DNA from: Melieria omissa
Lineage: Eukaryota > Arthropoda > Insecta > Diptera > Ulidiidae
Direction of reading: 5' to 3'
Assembly (NCBI GenBank): GCA_963971225.1
Contig: CAXARI010000079.1
Coordinates: forward strand, 620,001 to 684,000
Length of the DNA stretch: 64,000 nt
The notes under the pieces are model-generated. The model searched no databases. It was not told where the DNA came from and worked only from the letters and a program-made list of their open reading frames with translations. Positions within the stretch are counted from its first letter, which is position 1, and every line of letters begins with the position of its first letter. Positions 1 through 8,017 of this stretch are shown here, one piece after another. The position numbers and the translations under genes are program-made.

Positions 1-2
1 CG

Positions 3-2240
3 AAAAAAGTAACAGCGATTCAGCAGATCCTCCCCCCCGATAACCTGAAGGACCTGAAGAGCTTTTTGGGAATGACTTCCTATTACCGCAGGTTTATCCG
101 AGACTACGCGAAGGTGGCAAAGCCACTCACAAATTTGACAAGGGGCGAAAACGCGCAAATTAAGGCAAGCCAGTCAAAAAAAGTCCCTATCGAGCTAAAA
201 GGCGACGAGCTAAAAGCCTTTGATGCACTAAAAACAATGCTAGCCTCGTCCGAAGTCCTCATATTCCCAAACTTTAAAGAGCCATTCAACCTAACGACAG
301 ATGCGTCCAATTACGCAATTGGTGCGGTGTTGTCGCAGGGGAAGGCTGGGCAAGACAGGCCGATCGCGTATATTTCTCGCTCTTTGAATTCGACAGAGGA
401 GAACTACGCGACGAACGAGAAAGAGATGCTGGCCATAGTTTGGGCATTGGACAATCTGAGGTCGTATATCTATGGCACTAATAAAGTTCGTATCTTCACA
501 GACCACCAGCCTCTCACTTACGCATTGGGAAACAGAAACTTCAATGCGAAACTGAAAAGGTGGAAGGCGCGAATCGAGGAGTACAATCACGAATTGATCT
601 ACAAACCGGGTAGATCAAACCTCGTCGCTGACGCTCTTTCGAGACTTAAAACCGAGGCAAACCACTTGTTAGGTTCATCCACAGATACGGCAAGTGAAGG
701 TAATTCCCGGCACTCATCCACGGAAACCGCGAACGAAGGTAATTCCCAACATTCATCCACAGATACGGCAAGTGAAGGTAATTCCCGGCACTCATCCACG
801 GAAACCGCGAACGAAGGTAATTCCCAACACTCGTCCACAGACACGGCAAGTGAAGGCAATTCCTGCACAGAAACAGCTAGTGAAGCTAGACAACAAATCG
901 GGAATGCGGAAGTGCAATCGACTATGGGGACTGCGCATAGCGCAGAACAGGACTCGTCGGACCTCATTCCACACGTCGAAGCCCCAATAAATGTATTCCG
1001 AAACCAACTGATCTTTCAAGAAGGAATGGAACTCCTTTCACAAGAAACTCCCCATCCCGGATTCAACCGCTTTTACATTTCTAGGCCAAACTTCACTAAA
1101 GATGACCTCATTGCCATATTAAGAGAAAAATTAAATCCGAACCTAGTCAACGGGATAAAAATACCCGAGCAGCACCTGGCCTTACTGCAGGAGGTCTACC
1201 TCGCAAGTTTTAACAGATACAAAATACGCGTGACCCAGAGAGTGGTAGAGGACGTTGGAAGCGAAGAGCGCAAATTCCGCATTATAGAGGCTGAGCATAG
1301 AAGAGCCCATCGGAATGCTAGGGAAAATAAGGTACAAATCCTCGAACGATATTATTTCCCTCGAATGAGTGCTCTTACAAGGGAATACGTCTCAAATTGT
1401 GAAATCTGCGATGCCAAGTACGATAGACAACCTGCAAGACCCGAGCTGCAACCAACCCCGATACCAACCTACCCCACAGAAATACTACATCTGGACATCA
1501 TGGAGATACAAAACGAGAAATTCATTACGTGCATTGACAAGTTCTCAAAATTCGGAAAATTTTTCCATATCAAAGACCGATCAGTCCTGCACCTTCGAGA
1601 AAAGCTCATCAAGGCCCTGCATTTCTTTTCTGTTCCCAAAATCATGATTACCGATAATGAGAGGAGTTTCATAAGCCCTATAATCCTGAACTTCATTAAG
1701 ATGCTGGGCATAGACATATATCTCACACCCTCACATCGAAGTGAAGTAAATGGGCAGGTAGAAAGACTACATTCAACAGTTTTAGAAATATATCGCTGCC
1801 TACGAAACGAGTTGGCAGAGTTAAGCGTGAAAGAGCTAGTTTATGTAGCAGTAGATAGGTACAATAACACTATACACTCGGTTACAAGCAAAAAGCCAAG
1901 TGACGTGTTCTTCAACAGTGCGGAGAGGATCAATTACCAAAACTTAACCGACTACCGCGCCAAGGTTAATTCGGACCTTAGAGGTCTGATAGAGAGGAAA
2001 TTATTGCTTCAGAATAACAGAGAAAATAGATCTCGCCCCAAACCGAGAAGGTACAGACCAGGGGAGGTCATATTCGTGGCAATCAAGGGCATTAAAGGCA
2101 AAGACAAGGCTCTTTTCAGGCGGGAAGTCGTGAAAAAGAATAATAGAGTGACTGTTTTAACGGTTAGCGGGAAAAGGGTTCACAAAGCCAACATAAAAAA
2201 CATAAGCCCAAAACGTGGCGTAGCCGGGGCCGCGCATTAG
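3..2240 (+). CDS. pol: Gypsy Pol, C-terminal part (end of RT, RNase H, integrase)
   Basis: Open from the window edge to TAG at 2238-2240; the true start is upstream. Numbering from the TTG at 66 gives 724 residues. The first residues (LGMTSYYRRFI) are the end of the RT connection. RNase H shows D79 in TTDAS, E118 in NEKEM and D146 in FTDHQPL, ending at VADALSRL. A Ser/Thr-rich repeat follows (residues 204-266). The integrase has a zinc-binding H411, H415, C445, C448 set and catalytic D476, D530, E566, with 35 residues between the last two, the canonical D,D35E spacing. A basic C-terminal tail ends the protein. All integrase catalytic residues visible here are present. The role is RNA-template degradation and chromosomal insertion of the cDNA. 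No stop or frameshift was seen in this part. Confidence 0.93.
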   Translation, partial: KKVTAIQQILPPDNLKDLKSFLGMTSYYRRFIRDYAKVAKPLTNLTRGENAQIKASQSKKVPIELKGDELKAFDALKTMLASSEVLIFPNFKEPFNLTTDASNYAIGAVLSQGKAGQDRPIAYISRSLNSTEENYATNEKEMLAIVWALDNLRSYIYGTNKVRIFTDHQPLTYALGNRNFNAKLKRWKARIEEYNHELIYKPGRSNLVADALSRLKTEANHLLGSSTDTASEGNSRHSSTETANEGNSQHSSTDTASEGNSRHSSTETANEGNSQHSSTDTASEGNSCTETASEARQQIGNAEVQSTMGTAHSAEQDSSDLIPHVEAPINVFRNQLIFQEGMELLSQETPHPGFNRFYISRPNFTKDDLIAILREKLNPNLVNGIKIPEQHLALLQEVYLASFNRYKIRVTQRVVEDVGSEERKFRIIEAEHRRAHRNARENKVQILERYYFPRMSALTREYVSNCEICDAKYDRQPARPELQPTPIPTYPTEILHLDIMEIQNEKFITCIDKFSKFGKFFHIKDRSVLHLREKLIKALHFFSVPKIMITDNERSFISPIILNFIKMLGIDIYLTPSHRSEVNGQVERLHSTVLEIYRCLRNELAELSVKELVYVAVDRYNNTIHSVTSKKPSDVFFNSAERINYQNLTDYRAKVNSDLRGLIERKLLLQNNRENRSRPKPRRYRPGEVIFVAIKGIKGKDKALFRREVVKKNNRVTVLTVSGKRVHKANIKNISPKRGVAGAAH
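675..863 (+). repeat. In-frame coding minisatellite inside pol (39-bp units)
   Basis: Five units of 13 codons lie head to tail, the last shortened. Two forms alternate: SSTDTASEGNSRH and SSTETANEGNSQH, giving a 78-bp dimer period. Starts are 675, 714, 753, 792 and 831. The array sits in the linker between RNase H and integrase and keeps the reading frame. A further degenerate unit (CTETASEARQ) follows. Confidence 0.9.
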
Positions 2241-2390
2241 CCATACGATATAAATTAAGAAAAAGAAAAAATCAAATATATAAAATACATCAAATATATA
2301 GTGTAATAATATATCAAATATATATAATATATCAATATATCAAATATATAATGTATAAAATATATATATCAAATATATAAATTCTGCCCT

Positions 2391-2431
<41 letters not shown>

Positions 2432-2440
2432 AGAGTGTGC

Positions 2441-2594
2441 TTCGTAGTCCTACAATGTAATTTCACTTGACTATGGTACTTAAATAATTAAATAATTGTA
2501 ATCATATCAAATAATGATTCGTAGTCCTACAATGTAATTTTACTTGACTATGGTACTTAAATAATTAAATAATTGTAATCACATCAAATAATTT
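2441..2594 (+). repeat. 77-bp tandem duplication in the pol-env spacer
   Basis: TTCGTAGTCCTACAATGTAA starts at 2441 and again at 2518. The two copies run on almost identically for 77 bp each, differing at a few positions (for example TTTCACTT versus TTTTACTT, and ATCATATC versus ATCACATC). Confidence 0.9.
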
Positions 2595-2839
2595 CTCTTG
2601 ACTATTTTATCATATCTAATTTTATCATATTAATTGTAATACCATAATTGTAATACCATAATTTTGTAATACTATAAAATAATTTTGTAAGTATTTGAAA
2701 ATAATTTCACCTGACTATCTTATATCTTTAATTAAGCTCAACGGCCACGTCACCCGGTAACTTTAAAATTTTAAATACAAAATTGTCAATGAATCATTTC
2801 ACTGCCTTTCAGTCCTAGTACAAGTTATATAAGAGAAAA

Positions 2840-2847
2840 TTTTTCAG
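2840..2847 (+). promoter_or_regulatory. Candidate splice acceptor for the env mRNA
   Basis: TTTTTCAG lies just before the env-like frame. In gypsy-type errantiviruses env is translated from a spliced subgenomic RNA. The env frame here has no ATG at its beginning, which fits a start codon supplied by an upstream exon. The donor would lie outside the window. Confidence 0.4.
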
Positions 2848-2854
2848 ATTATTC

Positions 2855-4171
2855 TTGATAGCTGCTGCGGACGCCCTGCACGTCTTCAGCTACAATGCAC
2901 CCGTAGTCACCGTTCGAGAAGGAACGGCCTGGATAACTAACGGACACTTTAAACTCGTTCACGCAATCGATCTACAACGCTACGCCGATGTCGTCGAGGA
3001 AACAGAAAGGCTCATACGGCACGAGGTGAAAGAGGAAGCTCTGTGCCTAACCCTTGAATTCCACCTAAGCCAAGTCAAGGAAAGGCTGAACGAACTCCGG
3101 AGCCGAAGGCAAAGGACACCTCGGTCAATCAACTGGATTGGAACGGCTTGGAAGTGGCTGGCGGGCTCGCCTGACGCCGTCGACTGGGATAAAATACTTA
3201 AAAGCCAGGCGACAATCATCGAAAATAATAATGACCAATATAAAATTAACAACAAAATCTTCACAGCAACGCACGAGGTCATCGGCAGGGTCAACGAGTT
3301 GGTGGACCGCCTTAACAACATAGTCACTAAGGAAGACACTGACACGAAAGGCCACGACTTGCTCAACAAAGTGCTTGTACTGAAAGAAGGTGTCAACGAG
3401 GTCGTCCGAGCGTGCCAGATGGCGAAGCGGGGTATTGTGAACACGAACCTCTTGAACGCTGAAGAGGTCAACACGATTGTTAACGAACTCGAAACGCTAC
3501 CGTACCAGAACGCGATAGAAGCCGTTGAGTATGGCCGACCATCGGTCTACACGAACGGAACCTTGGTATTGTACGTCATTGCAATGCCGAAGGTCAAGAG
3601 TAACGCCTACCACGTAGTGAACTGCCGAGCATCCATACACAATGGCACGCAGGTTGATTTGAAATTTTCTAAACTGTTACTGGACCAAGACGAGACATAT
3701 GGATTGATAGGCGACTGCCTAAATATAGGAAACTCGTCAGTTTGCCCTACGACATCCCTGGAAAAGCTCCCTGAAGACTCGTGCGTGCCCAGAGCGCTCA
3801 AAGGTGGTAACGCGAAATGTCGCTACAAAACCAATACTGAGGAAGTGGTAGAGCTAATCAGCGAGGACACCCTATTTCTAACGAACTTCAAAGGCGAGCT
3901 TAAGACGACGAACTCTTCCAGGAACTTGGAAGGAACATTCATTATTCAACTTCACAATGAGACGATATGGTTAAACAATCAGACCTTTTCGCTGCATTCA
4001 TCAAGGACTTCCCAAGTGTTACCTGCCGTACTCGCGAACTTCACAAGCGAAGGGTTAAGAGTCGACCTGGATCACGTCCACAACGTCAGCATGAAGAACA
4101 TTGTTCGACTGGAACGACTAGCCGACCGTGTTACTGTGTCAACGTCCATGGATATGGGATGCTACTTCTAA
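2855..4171 (+). CDS. env: Errantivirus Env-like glycoprotein, C-terminal anchor lost by a frame break
   Basis: The open frame gives 438 residues from a TTG at 2855; the natural start is probably on a spliced exon. The N-terminus is mildly hydrophobic. RSRRQR at residues 82-87 looks like a furin-type cleavage site and is followed by a tryptophan- and glycine-containing stretch in the place of the fusion peptide. These are features of the gypsy Env family, which is related to baculovirus F proteins. Eight potential N-glycosylation sites are visible (near 234, 263, 293, 353, 368, 375, 395 and 410) with cysteine-rich segments around 257-322. A membrane anchor is expected near the C-terminus but is absent before the TAA. 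A hydrophobic stretch that could be its remnant lies in another frame (within 4140-4233). This copy therefore probably makes no membrane-anchored protein. Confidence 0.75.
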   Translation: MIAAADALHVFSYNAPVVTVREGTAWITNGHFKLVHAIDLQRYADVVEETERLIRHEVKEEALCLTLEFHLSQVKERLNELRSRRQRTPRSINWIGTAWKWLAGSPDAVDWDKILKSQATIIENNNDQYKINNKIFTATHEVIGRVNELVDRLNNIVTKEDTDTKGHDLLNKVLVLKEGVNEVVRACQMAKRGIVNTNLLNAEEVNTIVNELETLPYQNAIEAVEYGRPSVYTNGTLVLYVIAMPKVKSNAYHVVNCRASIHNGTQVDLKFSKLLLDQDETYGLIGDCLNIGNSSVCPTTSLEKLPEDSCVPRALKGGNAKCRYKTNTEEVVELISEDTLFLTNFKGELKTTNSSRNLEGTFIIQLHNETIWLNNQTFSLHSSRTSQVLPAVLANFTSEGLRVDLDHVHNVSMKNIVRLERLADRVTVSTSMDMGCYF

Positions 4172-4297
4172 TGCTACTCGCCGTTATCGGCGATATAGCG
4201 TGGGAACGCAGTTGCACCGCGATTCCCGCGTAAAATGCCGACGCAGCGAAAATTAGGGCATAGAATAAGTTTAGTTCTAAGTAGGTTGCAGAATGTG
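4172..4297 (+). other. 3' untranslated segment before the LTR
   Basis: Short tail between the env stop and the LTR. Its first 62 bases hold the end of the hydrophobic stretch read in another frame (stop at 4231-4233). I see no strong polypurine tract directly before the LTR; GGTTGCAGAATGTG is a weak candidate. Confidence 0.6.
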
Positions 4298-4486
4298 AGT
4301 TAATCTTAATTGGGACGTGGCCGGGAGCAGTTGAAAACCTAATTGTGCCGAATAAAAGTGTTGTAACCAAATTCGTGTGTTCGGATTGATCTTCAGGTGG
4401 GTTAAGGAAGAAAAAGCCCAGGAGCCGCCGTTGAGGCTCCTGGCAAAATCATTTTTTTGGCCGCCTGGGAGCGAGCGGTCTTAACT
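4298..4486 (+). repeat. 3' LTR of the errantivirus-like element
   Basis: Starts AGTTAA and ends TTAACT, a 6-bp terminal inverted repeat of the kind known for errantiviruses. Contains a polyadenylation signal AATAAA at 4351-4356. The next base begins satellite sequence (TGCATATTAATAATTG), which fixes the right boundary to within a few bases. Length 189 bp. The left LTR is outside the window, so the boundaries rest on the terminal repeat and the satellite junction. Confidence 0.75.
4418..4443 (+). other. 9-bp perfect hairpin in the LTR
   Basis: CCAGGAGCC (4418-4426) and GGCTCCTGG (4435-4443) are perfect inverted repeats around an 8-base loop. It lies about 60 bases after the AATAAA signal. A role in RNA 3'-end structure is possible but is inference. 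Confidence 0.8.
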
Positions 4487-5629
4487 TGCATATTAATAAT
4501 TGACCCCTTAAAATTAAGCCAGAGTCTTATGCTTTCTATACTGGTCGCTAACTTTTCATTATCCGTCAGGAATAATGAGCATATCGATGCGCAAGGATAA
4601 CATTGAAAAACCGCCTATTACAAAATACACACTCACCACTAAAGTGCTTATAGATTCCAAACGGTATGGGTTACGTTAATAAAAAACCCCTTAAAATGTA
4701 GCTAGAGATTGCATCTTTATCAAATTAAATCAATAATGTCATTACTATTCGGCAATCATGAACAGATCGATGCGCAAGAGTGACATTAAATGGCTGCCTA
4801 CTGCAAAATCGAAAAAATGCTTGTAAAATATGATGATTCTATGTTTATAGAAAAAATAATAACCTTAAAACCTAGCTGGAGTTTTGAGCTTTCATAAATG
4901 GGGTCAATCTTCTCGCTATCTCAGATAATGCAGGAGAATTTCGTTGTGGAAAAGTGATATCGACCACATGATACATCTATATCAGGGGTGCCCAAAATCT
5001 TCTTATGGAAAAGCAAAAACCAATACATGTAAAGTTGCCCAAAAAAAATGCAAACAAATTATTTAATTAATTGAATTAGTTGAAAGCACATTGTGCATTT
5101 CGCTTGACCCTTAAAATTATAAGTGAAAAAAATATAATGTTCCCATTTGTCATTGCCGAAAGGCCAACCAATCGCCAACACAAAAAAGCATACACACAAA
5201 AACTACAATACAAAAGCATCTAATTTTTTTTCATACATACAATTTCTTGAGGCAACAAAACAAAAATCCGCGCAGCCCCCACACGTGTTGCTTCGTTGCT
5301 GTCACAACAACGACTGATTGAAAGAATGCACCTCTGATCTACATAACCAATCAAATGCTTGTGGAACCTAAGTACGCACAATCAATTTAATCAAAATGGC
5401 GTCAAAATTAAGCCAGAGTGACCACCTTTCACCAATTTGGTAAATAAAAAAAATATCCCACCGGCAGCATGATCGAAATTATGGCTGTTAAATCTCGACC
5501 CGTTAACGGATTTTAATAATATTATGCCTTATTATTTAGCTAGACTCGTATGCTTTCTATAATGGTATCAATCATCCTTCTATACCCCAAGGTTCGAAAG
5601 CAAATCGATTTGGAACGGTGACTTTGAAA

Positions 5630-5650
5630 AAATTGCTACTTAAAACCTAG
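5630..5650 (+). other. Satellite rearrangement junction F to C
   Basis: Block F normally runs GCTACTTGGGTGCAACC. Here GCTACTT continues directly into AAAACCTAGCTGGAG of block C. The overlap CTT suggests joining at microhomology, or crossover between the related block heads, with loss of A and B. Confidence 0.8.
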
Positions 5651-5830
5651 CTGGAGTTTTGAGCTTTCATAAATGGGGTCAATCTTCTCGCTATCTCAAA
5701 TAATGCAGGAGAATTTCGTTGTGGAAAAGTGATATCGACCACATGATACATCTATATTAGGGGTGCCCAAAATATTCTTATGGAAAAGCAAAAACCAATA
5801 CATGTAAAGTTGCCCAAAAAAAATTCAAAC

Positions 5831-5835
5831 AAATT
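5831..5835. other. Target site duplication AAATT, left copy
   Basis: AAATT precedes the TGG start of the left LTR and is repeated at 13285-13289 after the right LTR. Intact satellite monomers have a single AAATT here (CAAACAAATTATTTAATT). Confidence 0.93.
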
Positions 5836-6087
5836 TGGCTAAATGAGTGCTGTGATTGTACAGTGATCTGTCGATCCCACCTCTAATCCCTTCCTTTCCT
5901 TCACCTTTTGTACTCATATTTCCCCCTATTGTCTGCTCCCCGGCTTCGGCCGTTTGTGTCGTTCAATGTTTCATGTATTCTTTGTACAACATTCGTTATT
6001 CGACATCCAGCGAATAAACACCCACCTAACACCCGAAAAACCTACCGCGTTTTATTTCCTACCGCTCCGCGCCGAAGCGATTATACA
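5836..6087 (+). repeat. 5' LTR of the BEL/Pao element
   Basis: Begins TGGCTAAATGAG and ends GATTATACA, a TG...CA LTR of 252 bp. Its counterpart at 13033-13284 has the same length and no difference that I could find. AATAAA lies at 6013-6018. A reading frame spanning its middle is an incidental frame, not a gene. Confidence 0.95.
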
Positions 6088-6105
6088 TGGTCCTTCGAGC
6101 TAAAC
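6088..6105 (+). promoter_or_regulatory. Primer binding site candidate
   Basis: TGGTCCTTCGAGC follows the 5' LTR directly. The TGG start matches the CCA end of a tRNA, as expected for a minus-strand primer site. I do not assign the tRNA. Confidence 0.7.
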
Positions 6106-6960
6106 GCGAACTCGCGACGCGTAAACATACAATTTTTTAAACATTCAAACAAAACTAATTACAAATGACGTAAACTAAAAGCAGTGAAAAGTGAAACAAA
6201 CAAAGAGAAAGAAACCAAATTGAGTGACAATATACGAAACAGTTACACAACGATTAACAAGTGAACGAAATAAAAAGTGTACCACAAATCAACAATTACA
6301 AACAGTGCACAAATTTGAAAAAATTAAAACCAAAAAAAAAGTAACGAGACCTAGTGCAGTGCAGTGACATCAGAAAAACAAAAAACACAGACTACATAAG
6401 CACATACCAACAACAAACTCACAGCAGAGAACAGCACTAACAACTTTTGAAAATCACAAACAAAGTGCAGTGACACACAAAAGAAATAAAAGAAGAGAAA
6501 CCATCAAACAACAACAACACACAAACCCTACACAGGCGAAACGAGAAGAGACAGCAAAAAACAAAAGGGCATACATGATCAGCGGCACATCACAACGTTG
6601 GATAGACAACAACCAACAACATATCGAGGAAACCCTCATTCTCGGGCACTGGGCCCTAATAAGATAAGCCCGAAAATTTTTAATAACAATTAACAATCAC
6701 ATTCACTAACACCCACATACACTTACACTTTGCAAATAACAAAAAAATAATAATTTTTGTGAAGTCAATTTTATATACCCACAAAATTATTTTGCCGTTG
6801 AATATTGTACATATATACAATATTCAACTGGATCAAAAATCACGCAAAAGCAGTTCGGCTACTGCCAAGTTATATTTTGCACATTTCCCGTGCACATAAA
6901 AATCAGCCGCTTACCCCCATTTCCAGCGCTCCTCCGTGTGCGCACATATTGCCCATTTCC

Positions 6961-7178
6961 TCAGCAGCAAACTGCCCAGCTGCTTTTTACATTCTGCGCG
7001 TCCACTTGTGCACATATTCACGCACTTTTCCTTGTGCTAAATTCGCAAACACTTGTACATAACACCGCTTATACATAAGATCAGCAGCGACACCCAGCTG
7101 CTGTGTACATTTTGCGCACCCACTTCTGCACATATTTCTGCATTGCCCTTTGTGCTATATTCGCATGCACTTGGCAGC
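6961..7178 (+). repeat. Imperfect 120-bp tandem duplication in the leader
   Basis: TCAGCAGC begins at 6961 and again at 7081. The pattern CCCAGCTGCT, TTGTGCACATATT / TTCTGCACATATT, TTGTGCTA and ATTCGCA follows in both copies over about 100 bp, with many substitutions. Confidence 0.75.
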
Positions 7179-7435
7179 ACGCAACTTCGCTGCTTGGGCC
7201 AAGTGCATAAACATAGACAATAAATCACAAAGCGGATACAGTGGGACAAATTACCCATTTTCACTGCACATTGAAAATTTTCTTTAACTTAGAAAATTTT
7301 CAGTGGTGCATATACATATACACGACATACACGTTACACATATACAGTGGGACAAAGACATCCCACCTGTGCACACAACTTTTTCTACACAAAATTGTTT
7401 CACTTTTTATCGTTCACTGACACACTTACACAAAT

Positions 7436-7600
7436 AATCATACACACATATATATATTTAGACATACACATATTTATACTCATACACATACATATTTATT
7501 CCCCATTTGACAAAAATAATTACATACACACACATATATATATTCAAATATATATTTATACACAAATATATACACACATATTCACGTGATCACATACAAA
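7436..7600 (+). repeat. CA/TA-rich simple repeat
   Basis: A run of ACACATATATATATTT-like words with interruptions. It explains the low-complexity open frames in this part of the leader. Confidence 0.8.
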
Positions 7601-8017
7601 AAAACATCACTTTTTCACAAATAAAAACAAAATCTCATACACATTCGACTACACTTTTAAATTATATTTATATTATAATAATTTTTACATACATTCCCAA
7701 TTCCCATATACAAATATCTATTTATTACCCATTTACAATTACAAATTTTATTTGTTCCCCATATACATATATTCCCAATACACATACCTATACACAAATT
7801 TACACACACAGGTGTAAACTATTTATTTATTTATTTGATTATTTATTTTGCTCGACAAATATTCAAATTCGTTTTAACGAATTTATCCATTCCCAACTCT
7901 TCCCATACTCACTAATCGTTCGCGCGGAAGCGGTAAGACTACACGTCTATTTCCCCAATACCCTACACACATATATTTATTTAAACTTTCTATCCTTTGT
8001 CGAGCTTTTAAAACAAA

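Larger units (their letters stand above)
2241..2854 (+). other. AT-rich spacer between pol and env
   Basis: This stretch has no coding potential I can support. 2270-2390 is a degenerate repeat of the type ATATATCAAATATATA. 2395-2428 is an uninterrupted run of 34 A. 2441-2594 is a tandem duplication. The rest is AT-rich with repeated TAATACCATAATT words near 2635-2665. A spacer of about 600 bp is longer than I expect for this group, where env usually begins close to the end of pol. Confidence 0.8.
1..4486 (+). mobile_element. Errantivirus-like Ty3/Gypsy element, 5' part outside the window
   Basis: Order seen: RNase H, integrase, AT-rich spacer, env-like ORF, LTR with AGTTAA...TTAACT ends. This pol-env-LTR order is typical of insect errantiviruses (gypsy, ZAM, 17.6, 297 group). 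The pol frame is already open at base 3, so gag, protease, most of RT and the 5' LTR lie upstream of the window. The right end meets satellite sequence at TGCATATTAATAATT, which is continuous in intact monomers, so the element sits in the array. The target duplication cannot be confirmed without the left end; TGCA or TGCATA would fit the alternating pyrimidine-purine preference of this group. Confidence 0.85.
4487..5835 (+). repeat. Satellite array, segment 1
   Basis: Blocks A to F of the roughly 1.2-kb monomer are recognised in order from 4487, then a second C block from about 5638. The junction F to C at 5630-5645 skips blocks A and B. The segment is interrupted at 5835 by the BEL/Pao element inside the AT-rich end of block C. 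It contains no gene that I can support. Confidence 0.93.
6106..8017 (+). other. Long non-coding leader of the BEL/Pao element
   Basis: About 1.9 kb without a supported gene. 6106-6560 is A-rich with AGTGCAGTGCAGTGAC words. 6961-7178 holds a tandem duplication. CAGTGGGACAAA occurs at about 7239 and again at about 7346. 7436-7830 is rich in CA/TA simple repeats. Open frames across the simple-repeat part are low-complexity (Tyr, Ile, Thr, His) and are not believed. Confidence 0.75.

Noticed and set aside
2395..2428. Poly-A as the end of a LINE/SINE insertion
   Set aside because: No target duplication or recognisable retroposon body; kept only as a possibility in the spacer note.
5908..6168. Frame across the BEL 5' LTR (and its twin at 13105)
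   Set aside because: Same LTR sequence in both places; the extension differs only because of flanking sequence. Not a gene.
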